Shown here: piece after piece, positions 1 to 10,631 of the stretch
Layout: the number at the start of each line of letters is the position of its first letter
How positions within the stretch are numbered: position 1 is the stretch's first letter
Assembly: GCF_000715075.1 (NCBI RefSeq)
Contig: NC_134096.1
Coordinates: 64,985,854 to 65,049,853, forward strand
Source of the DNA: Nicotiana tabacum
Taxonomy: Eukaryota; Streptophyta; Magnoliopsida; Solanales; Solanaceae
Length of the DNA: 64,000 nt
Reading direction: 5' to 3'
The notes under the pieces: model-generated
Told to the model about the DNA's origin: nothing
The model's database searches: none
The model's input: only the letters and a program-made list of their open reading frames with translations
Made by a program: the position numbers and the translations under genes

Positions 1-445
1 CCCTTCTCAGTGGATTTCAGGTACTTTCTAATTTCTATCAATATCAAAGTGATCAGCAGTGAATCAGGCTTTAAATTACCAAGATGATATGATTGATAAG
101 TGGTACAAGCAGGTCACCTTGTTACTATGTCAGTTAAAAATTGCTTAGTGTCATTCATGCTCACACCCTGGGATGACTTGGATTTTTTGGGGGGAGAGGT
201 GGGGACAATATCACTGTGAGGATTTCTCTGTGTCTCCACTTTCTCTCATCATACATAGAAGAAACCGGAAGAAATTTAAGAAGAACCATTTAACATCCTC
301 ATGATCCACTTTCCTGTTTCTTCTGTCATCAAACTTGATATTTCACTGTTTTATCTACCAGGATGAGATAGGTTCTATAAGTTCGGATATCAAAATTCTC
401 CAAGAGAAGTTTATGGATATGGGGCTGAGGCTGAAGAATCGCAAG
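1..445 (+). pseudogene. VPS52: VPS52-like gene, two exons at the window edge; downstream exons missing
   Basis: Bases 3-20 encode LLSGFQ and end at a GT donor. An intron follows (21-361), with acceptor AG at 360-361. Exon 362-445 is 28 codons in phase 0, contains the residues DEIGSISSDIKILQEK, and ends in KNRK before a GTATT donor. This matches the coiled-coil N-terminal part of plant VPS52, a subunit of the GARP tethering complex that returns vesicles from endosomes to the Golgi. The next conserved exon (family sequence resembling VAESKLAKFVEDI) was not found anywhere up to the oppositely oriented HIR gene at 4876. The gene is therefore probably truncated or a duplicated fragment; a very long intron cannot be excluded because the gene starts outside the window. 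Family call is recognised from memory of the family; truncation is inference. Confidence 0.65.
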
Positions 446-987
446 GTATTATCTTTAAAGGATGGACCTTCTTTTACTGTTTACATTCTTGTCTTGAGAT
501 TTCTTTATTTAGTGTATTCAAGTTGCATCTGTAGTGTAGATTATTTGCTACCTTCTCATTCTGAAGCAATGTTGATTCTGACGACTGTCATTTGAATGCA
601 TTTTATTGTTCAATATGAAGAAATCATCACTCTGAATGGATAAAAGTGTGTGCTAATTGTGGTTCATATCTGAAGAAGTTATTAGTGGCTCTGAATGTGT
701 GGTATTGACCATTTCGTTTATCTTATTGATTTCTTCTCACTTTAACATTACTCTCTGTAAAAAACCTTTTGAGTAATATGGATGGTTGCACTTTTATTTC
801 TGACATGGAGAACTTGAAAAAAGAGGATTAGAAGAGTATTTGGAGGAACTAAAAACTCCTATGTAGAAATCAGAGGAATACTTTTTATTTTGATGCACAT
901 TTGGAGCATATGTAATATTCCAATAGGTGTAGATGATTGGATACTCTTTATGAAGAATCACATTTCTATAATAGGATTCTCTATTTA

Positions 988-1518
988 GGGTGTGTATGGT
1001 ATGAAAGAATGTTTTCCAACTTTTCTATGTTTAATTGGCTTAAATATTTGGAGGAAAATGAGTCCCCTACAAAAAGGATTGAAATAGTTTCCAAAACCCT
1101 CTTTTAACTTTTCCCACCCCCACATTCACCCCCACACGCACCCTCCAATTCACACCCTCGCCACCCCGGAACCCAGAACCCGACCTCCACCTGACCACCC
1201 CCGATCCACACCCCCGCCCACCATCCAACCCCCTCCCCGGCAAATCTCCCCTTCCCCAACCAATTCACAGTCCCCGACGCACCATCCACTCCTCTCCTAG
1301 CCCCTTTCCCCTGCCCATGTCCCACCCCTATCACCCCGCTCCTCCCCCGCCCTCACTATTTCGTCTCCCATAATATTTACTTAGACTATATATTTTCCAA
1401 TATATATTTATATATATTGCTAAGTAACCAAACACCAGAAAATAAGTAAGAAAATCACTTATTTTCCAAGAAAATATTTTTTCAGGAAAACATTTTACTT
1501 CATACCAAAAACACACCC
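988..1518. mobile_element. MITE with TTA target duplication and C-rich core
   Basis: The ends are imperfect inverted repeats: GGGTGTGTATGGTATGAA on the left, and on the right the reverse complement of GGGTGTGTTTTTGGTATG. Both ends are flanked by TTA (985-987 and 1519-1521), the 3-bp duplication usual for PIF/Harbinger (Tourist) elements. The arms are AT-rich with GAAAATATTTTCC-like blocks. The core, 1109-1350, is strikingly C-rich on the plus strand. There is no coding capacity; the glycine-rich reading frame on the minus strand is a by-product of the C-rich tract. Confidence 0.6.
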
Positions 1519-1887
1519 TTATTGTATACATCTTGTACGTCAAATTCTCCCATCACACATCATATCAATAAAATTTAATCATCTTTATTAAAAAGAAAAA
1601 CGAGTCATGAGAAATATTTTCTTTTCTTCATTATAACTAAGTATGGTTCTGAGAAACTCAATCAGCTAAGTTCATCTCTTTTGTTGCTCAGTTCTTCTCT
1701 CTTTATTCCTTTTGATTACTATGCTTCTGTTCAGCAAGTTGCATGGGTGTTTCAGTGTATAAGAAGCTATTTACGTGCTATAGTAATAATGCCGGAGTAA
1801 AGAAATCATCCTAAGTTAGTCCTTGGTGTTAATGTCCTTGCTCTTTTGAATGGCAAGTTGTGGCTGAATATTTTTTGCATAATTAAG

Positions 1888-1891
<4 letters not shown>

Positions 1892-1932
<41 letters not shown>

Positions 1933-1944
1933 TACATACATACA
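1892..1944. repeat. (TA)n-(CA)n-(CATA)n microsatellite
   Basis: A run of about 16 TA units is followed by short CA and CATA runs. It lies in the non-coding stretch 446-2340, where apart from the MITE at 988-1518 I see no supported gene. Confidence 0.9.
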
Positions 1945-2341
1945 TTTCAAAAGGCATCGATACCCCAAGGAAGGAAACAGACCAACCTCTTGGTTTATCA
2001 TCTTTATATAAAAATTCTCATCTCTTTAGTACTTTTAACTATGATCATGTCCACCTGGAGGTGCCTTGTTTTAAAGACAATTAATAGATGAAAGCATGTG
2101 TTCTTTTTGCTGTTGTCGTTTTCTGCGAAGTTATTTTTACATGATTGAATACATAGCATGTGCCCCTTTCATATTTGTTGAGTACCATCACCTATTTTAT
2201 CTGATGTCGATTTTATTGCATGAACTGCTGAAAACCCTCGAAAAATTTAGCTGTCCACAGTTGTTTTGACAATAATTTCTTGGGAATTGTTCAATTTAAC
2301 TTTTAGACACTTCACTTCTTCCAATTCACTTTGTGGTTGTC

Positions 2342-2914
2342 ATCAAGATTAATATCACAAAAGCTAAGACAGCTTTGGTACTCGCAGAAAACCATCCTAC
2401 AGATTTATCCACTTGTGGTGCTCTGCAATCAATTGGATCAGATCTCACACGCACAAGAGGCAAATCTGATGCATACCAGAATGGCTCTGCCTTGAAGCGA
2501 TCAAACGGTCTCAAAGAGAAGGAACCATGGAAACACACCAACAAGCAGACCTGAGGTTGGTTCACTCGTGAATTTGTCATTAATCTGAAAAGTTTGTTAC
2601 TGATAATTCTGCAAGAATAATTCTTAACATACAGACATTTTGCAGCCCATAGCTTCTAGTGAGTTTTGTACCTGGAAATGAGAATGGAAAATCATATGGA
2701 AGCACCAACAAATGTAATGAGTTTGAGACAGTTAACTGTAGCAGGTCCAGTCAAGATAAGCGCAAGAGGAAAGCAAGCATGGTATGCATCAATTTCTCCA
2801 GAGGAACTTGGTTATATTTCACAATGCTGAAAATCAATCTTGTCACTTTTTTTGTGTCTACAGGTGGAAGAGCCTATTAATCAGTATGAGCGCCAAAAAT
2901 CTCAAATTGCTTGA
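2342..2914 (+). pseudogene. C-terminal exons of an unrecognised gene, stop codon at a splice junction
   Basis: Three exon-like blocks join in frame. Block a (about 2342-2555) encodes a polar segment ending KHTNKQT, then TGA (2552-2554), then one base before a GAG|GTTGGT donor. Block b (2660-2781, acceptor TTCTAG) is 40 codons plus 2 bases and ends KRKRKASM at an ATG|GTATGC donor. Block c (2864-2914, acceptor GTCTACAG) encodes VEEPINQYERQKSQIA and a TGA stop. Splice phases fit perfectly (1, then 0), so this was a real 3' gene end. The basic run KRKRK could be a nuclear localisation signal. The in-frame TGA directly before the first donor would end translation early, so I call it a probable pseudogene; an unseen alternative donor is the other explanation. 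I do not recognise the family. 2915-3100 looks like its 3' untranslated region, and 3100-4230 shows nothing I can support. Confidence 0.45.
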
Positions 2915-4231
2915 AGATTCGTGAACCTCTCTGGATACTCAACTAGTGGCATCTCTTGGTAGTTCCTTAGTAGTCTTCTTGTAATCCGAGCAGTTATGTA
3001 TTGGTTTCGACTTGGAACTTTCGTTTGTTAACTAGCTGGTGGACATGATCCAGTATTCAACAAAAACTAATAGTACTTCTCTTTAGAAACTGAAATAATA
3101 TGTTATGTTATGCAAACCCAAAGTTCAAGTTCACGGATGTGCTTCCCCTGACTTTCTATGTTGGTTTTGGATGTGAAGGTGCCAGTGAGTAAAGTAGATT
3201 ATTATAATCTGCCGAAGATGTGAAAGTTAATATGTCAGCCTACAGTTTTCTTCACTATTGATCAGACTTCTATCTTTTTCTTCTTTTTTCTTTTTTCTTT
3301 TTTGAAATTCAATTTGCAAGTTTTTTTTTTTTGGTTCAACACTTCCAAATCTTTCACTTAATTTGAGAACAGTAGCAGCACTCATATAGAGTATAATTAG
3401 GTGAGGCCAACAGAAAATTTATTGTATGAACGTTATTAATCACGTCTATCAAAAGTATTCTAGCATTGCCAAACACTTCGTCTAATTGATATTAGACAAT
3501 TTTGAAAAAGAAAATAGGAAAACGATTTGGGATACAAGATAGATGTTGGGAATGGAAGCTGAATTGTGCCAAGATCCTAAATACACTTTGAATACAAGCA
3601 ATAGAAGCAGTCGCATTTAGACCAGGGAAGATTGGTATTCTCAATTTCTTAAAAGTTAGGGAGTAAATAATATATTTTACTGACCATTTACATGATAACA
3701 CGTGTTTAGTTGTTTTCACTTTGTCACTTGAATCATTTATTTCTTAATCCAGTTTTCTTGCTAAATATTTTTGAGCGATATTACTCTGCTCCTTTTCCTG
3801 AGTTATCTTAATTCAGATACTATGGTTTGGCCAGCTATTAGCACTTCTACATGCGAACAAGTGTTGCACGTGTGATAGACTTTGTTGAAATAATACCAAT
3901 TTTCCATTTCAGTGGGAATCAGTCACTACATTTTTCAATAATAATACTAATATGCGACTGCATGAGGAAAGCAACTCAAAAACAACAAACAACAAAACAT
4001 CAATTGTCCAAATTCAACGTTCATTAGCAACGAAAAACTTGTTAAAATGACATGAAACTGAAAGAATTAAGTCGAAAATGCGTATAAACGCCAAGAGAAA
4101 ACTATGGATTACTAGTAATTTGTGACTTCCTTTTCAGTTTCTCTGTTTTTTGAAATTGAAAGGTAGGTTGCGATTGAGAACAGAGGAAATTTGAAGCAAC
4201 TAAGATTCTTTAGGGTGGTGCCTAATAAAAA

Positions 4232-4458
4232 AATTACTTGCACCAGTATTTACACCAAATCATATTAATTTACCATTAACTAATAGATTGAGGTGAAAAT
4301 GTGTAATAACTAAATTATGGTTTAGTGAAAATGTGAAAGCAGAAGTATGTATTTACCTCAATCTATGAAAATATGTATTAACTAATTACAGTTTAGTGAA
4401 AATGAAAACACATGTTATGTATTCATCGGATTAGTGTAAACACCAATTGTAGGTAATC
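4232..4458. mobile_element. Small MITE-like element with imperfect 30-bp terminal inverted repeats
   Basis: The left end (ATTACTTGCACC, then TATTTACACC) mirrors the right end (reverse complement GATTACCTACAA, then GTTTACAC). The interior is AT-rich and contains two related direct blocks with TAACTAATTACAGTTTAGTG-like sequence. A clear target duplication was not identified. Positions 4249-4274 are repeated exactly at 7551-7576, next to the HIR exon 1 donor. Confidence 0.4.
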
Positions 4459-4522
4459 TTTCTATCAACGCGCAGTGTTGGTTTTCAGATCTATGTGATT
4501 TCGTGATGTAGAACTCGTGTAA

Positions 4523-4669
4523 CATTGTGCTCCCAGCTGCTGCCTGAAAGGAAAGACCGACTCTAGAGAACAGGATGTTCCCGATGTAGACAATTTGGAT
4601 CAGCTTCGGGATATGTCAAGTAAAAGATCACTAATTCAACCTTTAGTTTACAATTCTTTGGCATCATAG
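4523..4669 (+). other. Isolated 48-codon reading frame, possible exon remnant
   Basis: This frame runs from the first codon after an upstream TAA to TAG and includes residues such as EQDVPDVDNLDQLRDMSSKR. The acidic/polar composition looks more like real protein than translated AT-rich intergenic DNA. It has no ATG; possible acceptors are TTTTCAG (about 4488) or CTCCCAG (about 4535). I do not recognise the family. It lies on the opposite strand just downstream of the HIR gene and could belong to the same degraded plus-strand material as 2342-2914. Confidence 0.2.
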
Positions 4670-4875
4670 ATCTGCTCTCTTCCACAGCCTAAGCTCTCTG
4701 GTACGTAGTAATATGTGAACGAATCATTAAAACCTGACTTTTAGACAGACGAACACTGAGACTTTAAAACTGCATCTAATTACACATGTATAATGAACAA
4801 TAATGGCCATCACGATCACATCAAGAAGAAACATTACATACAAAACACAAGCACACGAGACATGGTGAAACGCAT

Positions 4876-7768
4876 TTATACAAGATTTTGTTGCTGGACA
4901 GTTGAACCTTGGAGCAATCCATGTCGAATCTGCCCTGCAATGTCACTAACAGCTCCAGGTCCATGTGGGATAAAGACTGCTGAGGATTTAGATGTGGCGC
5001 CAATTTCCTTCATGGTGTCAAAATATTGAGTGATGAGGACCATGTCCAAGACGTCCTTGGCACTCGTTCCTGGGACATTACTTGAGAAGCCGAGAACACT
5101 GTCCCTTAAACCATCCACAATGGCCTGGCGTTGTCTAGCAACCCCAAGCCCCGCCAGGTACTTAGCCTCAGCATCACCCTCAGCTCGTTTAATCTGGACA
5201 ATTTTTTCAGCTTCTGCTTTCTCATTGGCAGCTACTCTCATTCTTGCAGCTGCCATAGTTTGATGTAAACCGACGATTAGCTTGAAGCTCAAAATATTAC
5301 TACATCCGGCCTTAGATTATGGATAAAATAGAAATGAATTGCTTGACATAGTCCAATGTAGTCAACAAAACCTAGCTACAATAGTATTTATTCTCCTTTC
5401 GAGTGAGATCTTTTCTTGAAAACACCAAGAGGCCATTTTCTTTATACTTAAATATTTCGGAAATCGATCATCATACACTTTAGGCCCTTTTGAAAGCAAA
5501 TAAAGGTGGGGAACATGAGTAGCGAAAGACTGAGCTTGATCATGTTCTCATGCTTCACATGAGAGTTATGAGCAAGCTTGAGATACACATAAGCTAAATG
5601 TTTGATTCTCCCAAAGAAAAGGAGACAGCCATGGTACAATTTGCACATCTAAGAGGCCAAATCCTTCCTCTACTCCATTATCCATATTCTTTTATCTGGG
5701 TTCATGTGTCCTCTGCTTAGTAATATTCCACCATAATAAGTATTTTAGTCAATCCCAAGTTATCTTTTTATCTTTCATGCTTTTTACATCCCGGTCCCTC
5801 CACAATTCTGAAATTGCTACTTAGGTTCACAGACCTGATCACACTTAATTTCATCAGTTATTTATAAATCACCAGAGAACTTTCACATATAATGAATTAC
5901 TGCTATTAGATAAAGAGAAAGGATGTGTTACCTACATCAAACTAGCTTAAGGAAAAGGTTATATGATACCTGCATTGATTTCATTCATAGCTCGCTTGAC
6001 ATGTTCATCTGGCTCTATATCAACTATGAGTGTCTGAACAATCTCATATCCATAAGCAGACATTGCCTACATATCATCCAAAGGAAGATGAGTACAATGA
6101 CCATCATTGCTTGTCATTTTGCTAATACTGTTTATGATGGGCATGATTTACCTTTTCAAGTTCATCCTCCACTGCCTTAGCAATTTGATTCTTCTGCTCA
6201 AAGACATCATCCAGATTTAGCTTTGGAACACTAGCTCTGATAACTGTACAGTGATGAGAGAGGCCATTATATGGAAGGAAATAATAAGTTCAAACAAGAG
6301 AACATCAAGTATTGTGCTCGTCAAAACTCAAATCACCAGCTCGTGCAATTGCAGCACACAGAACCTTTAGATATTACTATCGCTTTTTATTTTCCATTGT
6401 GAGAGAGAAAGATCTAAGAGATTCATATTTTCATACCATCAAACACATAGGCTTGAATCTGGGATCGAGTATTACTAAGCTTGTAAAAAGCATCAGTAGC
6501 TTTATCAGCCAGAGCACGATATTGAATTGAAGCAACAACAGTTACAAATACATTATCCTGCACAATAAATGAAGGATTTTAACCATTAAATCATGACAAA
6601 GGAAAAGGACATGCTGTAGATTACGGTCATTGCGCACAGTTGAGAGATAGTCCATATTAGATTACCATGATTTAATATGGTGGTTCACATGATGTCCTTT
6701 CACTTGATTGAAGCCAGAACCTAAATGTTTACAAAGGTGAACAAAGACAGACAGACAGACGTGTGCTATAAAGTGTGAACTAGCAGTCTAGCAAGAACCA
6801 TTTTAGATTCTACTACCATACCAATTATCTGCTCATAATCTATTGAAATCCAAGTTAACTGAAGTAGTTGCTTGTGCTCTTGAAGACTACTTGGCTCAGT
6901 AAACATGAAACACAAAAACAGAGAAGACGATACAAGGACAAGTGTTTTTTAGTGGTGGAACACCTCCACCTTCAACCATTGGGTTGGAGGGTTCGAGTCA
7001 CCAAGAAAAACGTAGAAACCACTTTTTCCCCTGGGTAAGGGGAGGTAAAATAAGTTACAAAAAGCAACAGAAGAAGAAGAAGAAGGGAGATGATCAAGAC
7101 AATACAAATTTATTAACATAACATCATCTTTGCATTAATAGTTCAACAATCTTTTACATTTTTGTTTTGATATGGTAATTCCCCACAACCATCTATACAG
7201 TGGCTCGTTCCAACTTTGCTCGCTTGGTGATTGAACTTCTAACCTCTTGGTTTGATAACCTTTTACTGATTCTTACTAGTTAAAAGTTAAACAAAAAGTC
7301 AAAACTTTGAAATTTTGAAAAGCCAAAGTATGTTATGTTATGGTAACATGAACTGATTATCTAAGAATTAAGGGAAAACTGCTATTTCAAGCCATATGCT
7401 AAGCGATTTAGGTGGCAGACTGGAGAACTTCCATTCCATGTTATGATAGTAATGAACTAATGAAAAAGTGAAAAAGTATCGTTGGAAAAACAATTGGCAT
7501 TTAACAAAAAGCTAATACCTTTAACGGCAAAAACTTATCCACAATGAGTGTTTACACCAAATCATATTAATTTACCCACCTTTGACTTTGTCTCGCATCG
7601 CACATCAAGCTGCTGCAACCTTAAAGTAAGGTATCCAGCAATCTGGCTGCCTATACACCATGGCAAGAAATGACATCCAGGCTCAAGCACATCATTAAAC
7701 TTGCCAAATCTCTCCTTTATAGCCACAGTGGATTGGTCCACTTGTACACAGCCAAGCAAATTCCCCAT
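4876..7768 (-). CDS. HIR1: Hypersensitive-induced reaction (HIR) protein, SPFH/prohibitin family
   Basis: Five exons (minus strand): 7768-7580, 6557-6437, 6243-6152, 6066-5970 and 5249-4876. They total 873 bases, 290 codons plus TAA, the usual HIR length. Every junction has GT/AG and keeps frame. The protein starts [19 protein letters not shown]: Gly2 fits N-myristoylation and Cys7 fits palmitoylation, as in known HIRs. The SPFH domain covers roughly residues 5-190. A charged coiled-coil helix rich in Ala/Glu/Lys ([12 protein letters not shown]) follows, then the oligomerisation segment [18 protein letters not shown] and the family's [14 protein letters not shown] proteins form membrane-microdomain assemblies that support NB-LRR-dependent cell death in plant immunity (family knowledge). 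Intron 1 (6558-7579) holds a SINE-like sequence; intron 4 (5250-5969) shows nothing notable. No disrupting change is seen, so the gene is probably functional. Which HIR paralogue it is remains uncertain. Confidence 0.95.
6949..7060 (+). mobile_element. Degenerate tRNA-derived SINE in HIR intron 1
   Basis: TAGTGGTGGAACACC resembles an A box and GGTTCGAGTCACC (about 6990) a B box of an RNA polymerase III promoter, spaced as in plant SINEs. An AAG run follows at 7073-7087. It is antisense to the host gene. A target duplication was not found, so the boundaries are approximate. Confidence 0.4.
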
Positions 7769-8137
7769 TGTCTTTCTCTATTTCCCAACAATTTCAAGAA
7801 GAGGAACAAAGAATTCAAGATTTCAAAACAAACAAACAAACCAAAAAGAAGAAGATAAAAGAGCAATCTTTTTTGTTTTTCAACAATTAATGAACAACCA
7901 AACATGTTATGCTACATACAAGCAGTCACATAAGTTCATATGGTATCTTGACCTATGTTACAGAATCAATAATCAAGTGCTTTACTTTTTTTCCTTTTAA
8001 AGAAAAAAATGCAATTGCAAAAGTTATGCTACATTAGGCATCAAACTTAATTGGGTATTTAATGTTAGTAATTTCTCAAGTATGGTTGAGAAATAGATAG
8101 AAGATTGAATTGCCCAGATTAGCAGGATGGAACATAC

Positions 8138-8250
8138 CTTAGATTATATTTTTGCAGAGATCAATTCGTTCGCTGCAAACAGACACACGAGGTGGGTGTT
8201 TCGTTTGGGGTGGGGTTGAGGGGGTTAAATATGGCTCGATGTCCAGCAAC
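8138..8250 (-). other. Possible 5' untranslated exon of the HIR gene
   Basis: On the minus strand a strong donor (AAG|GTATGTTCC) lies at 8138/8137, about 370 bases upstream of the HIR start codon. A potential acceptor (GGGAAATAG) lies just before the ATG. Many plant genes of this family carry a leader intron. Inference only; transcript data would decide. Confidence 0.35.
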
Positions 8251-8644
8251 CTCTGACCTCAGGAGATGGACTTTGGAAAGCGAAAATCTAATTTATATAC
8301 ACCACAATAAAAATTAACGAGTATTGCATTTGCATTATGATCAATGCGTTTACTTTTTCCTGCAGCTACTCTTCATGATTTTCTTAATTTTTTAAAATAT
8401 ATTTTATTTATGTACTTAGAAACATCGTAACATACTTTCCTGCCTCAAAACAAATAGTAATTCACTAAAATAAGTGGCTTTTTTTTTAGTGAGCACTTTT
8501 ATAAGATAAAAGTTTGGCCAAACAGGAGAGGAATAAGATTATACAAAAATCATTGGTCAATTTCTTCTAAAATAAACATTAAGTACTATTTAAAGTTACA
8601 TTAAAATATGCTATAACTCACAAGTTTATAGTAAAAAAACCTTA

Positions 8645-9630
8645 GTTTTTGGCCAATATTGTCCCTTATCTTTGAGGGTAGGTCTATTTTGGTTCCTCAA
8701 ATATAGCCATGAGCATATTTAGTCCCTTAAGTATGCTAAAGTGGAGCACCTTTAGTCTCACTGACACAATGTGTTCAAAAACTAACGGTGTTACCCAACT
8801 CTGATTCATGAAGCAAATCTTCTGCTCTGAAACAAAACGTTTTCTCTCCTTTTATTGGATAACGCAAATTATCACTTTAATTCCTCATTTTTAGATAATG
8901 TCTTCTAAAATTTTGACCTTGAAAATATCCCTTTCTGTGCCAGTTTTCAATGAGAAAATGACATTGTATAGCCGTTGTAAAAATAATAGCCGAAAAAATA
9001 TATAAAATTTATATATTTTTTGTATATATATATTTATTTATTTTTATTATTTTTTTTTTGTATGTTAATATACAAAAAATATACCAACTTTATATAAATA
9101 GTTTCTGCCACCGGCTAAAAGTGATAGTACAACCTGATTATTCGTTTGCTTCAATAATATGCCTAGAAGTGATCTTCGCAGCTCTATTTTTTTCAAATTT
9201 TAACTTTTCTTTTTGAAAAAATCAACTAAAAGTTTTAAATGTATATATATATACAAAAACATACATAAATTTTATATATTTTTTCGGCTATTATTTTTAC
9301 AGCGGCTATACAATATCATTTTCTCATTGAAAACTGGCACATAAGGGGATATTTTCAAGGTCAAAATTTTAGAAGACATTATCTAAAAATGAGGAATTAA
9401 AGTGATAATTTGCGTTATCCAATAAAAGGAGAGAAAACATTTTGCTTCAGAGCAGAAGATTTATTTCATGAATCAGAGTTGGGTAACACCATTAGTTTTT
9501 GAACATATTGTGTCGGTGAGACTAAAGGTGTTCCACTTTAGCATACTTAAGAGATTAAATATGCCCAGTGTTATATTTGAGGGACCAAAATAGACCTACC
9601 CTCAAAGATAAGGGACAAGTCAAAAACTCT
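8645..9630. mobile_element. Foldback MULE-type element with long inverted repeats
   Basis: 8645-9020 and 9265-9630 are near-identical inverted arms of about 370 bases, including shared blocks such as CCCTTATCTTTGAGGGTAGG and TTTAGATAATGTCTTC. The loop between them is AT-rich. The sequence AAAACCTTA (part of a longer AAAAAACCTTA) flanks both sides (8634-8644 and 9631-9641), fitting the 9-11 bp duplication of Mutator-like elements. No transposase is encoded, so it is non-autonomous. It lies between the HIR upstream region and the gypsy element at 9878. Confidence 0.8.
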
Positions 9631-9877
9631 AAAAAACCTTATAAAACCCATGATTAATAAAAATAATTCCAACAAAAAGACAAAGAAAGTTCTATATACC
9701 ACAGTTTTGTATAGTTCAAAATATTTTCGAAAGAAAACCTTCGTTACAGAATTGTTTGCAATGACGTTTTGAGACGAGGGGAGTATAAAAATATTGAAAT
9801 GTTCACAAGAGTCACAATGCAGATTGTATACAGTTGTACACATGTAGAATGCCAACCATAACCAATAATGCATTTGT

Positions 9878-10617
9878 TGTCATGGGCGGCTTTCCAGTCA
9901 TGTACCATGACCCCTTGGACGCGCCCCATGACGTCCTGGTAAGCCTCCCAACGCCTAGCGCCATGGACGGCCTCGTGGTCTTGGTCGCGCCAAGTGACAA
10001 GCGCACACGTGCCTATGTCGCTCCATCAATAGCCCTCGCCAGCGCCCAGCCGCAGGCAGATACCAACAATGCCTCTCGGCAGGCTGTACCCCAGCGCACA
10101 CTCGTTGTCAGCGCAATCAACCCATGCCTTGTACCAGCTCCGCGCGCGCAGACCATGATGCTAAAGGAAAAGTTGCCGCCAACTGACTTGTTTTTACTTT
10201 TTAGGAATCTAAGTCCTTTTTGTTGTAAATATAGAGTAGTTTTACTTCCTGTATTTCCATTATGATTCTCTAGCTTATTTATGTCAAGTCCTGTAACTTT
10301 GGTTTATTTTTTAAGCATTATTAGGGGGATCAAGTAGTCAAACTTTCAAGCAAGCAAATAATTCTCTGTATTGGTGTCTCTTCCCCTGGACATCGTTGTT
10401 ACCTTTTTGTAATAGCTTTCATTAATACAATCAAGCTTTCTTTCATTCTCATTTTTTGTTCTCTCAATTGCTCTTGACATCGGTTTTTCCGTGTTGCACT
10501 AACAGTCACGTCCAGCATACAGAGGGGACCCCAATTGGCGGATAGTAACTGCACGGACATCGATTTCTTAGCCTTACGTCGCCCTTCTAAGACTCCTTAG
10601 GAATGCGCCGCGTAACA
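9878..10617 (+). repeat. 5' LTR of the 9.9-20 kb gypsy element
   Basis: It starts TGTCATGGGCGG and ends GTAACA. The matching copy at 19230 starts with the same 12 bases. The sequence TTGTAAATATAGAGTAG (about 10223) and a T-rich region follow the GC-rich head. Confidence 0.88.
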
Positions 10618-10619
10618 AT

Positions 10620-10631
10620 TGGTATCAGAGC
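10620..10631 (+). promoter_or_regulatory. Primer binding site (initiator tRNA-Met type)
   Basis: TGGTATCAGAGC, the usual complement of the 3' end of plant initiator tRNA-Met, lies two bases after the 5' LTR end. Confidence 0.9.

Noticed and set aside
1104..1334. Glycine-rich minus-strand protein
   Set aside because: Reading frame of the C-rich MITE core; no start context or homologous exon.
3492..3719. 75-residue minus-strand frame
   Set aside because: No recognisable motif, no splice context, composition like surrounding intergenic DNA.
9834..10265. 143-residue plus-strand frame across the gypsy 5' LTR
   Set aside because: GC-rich head of the LTR; the same stretch in the 3' LTR is broken differently.
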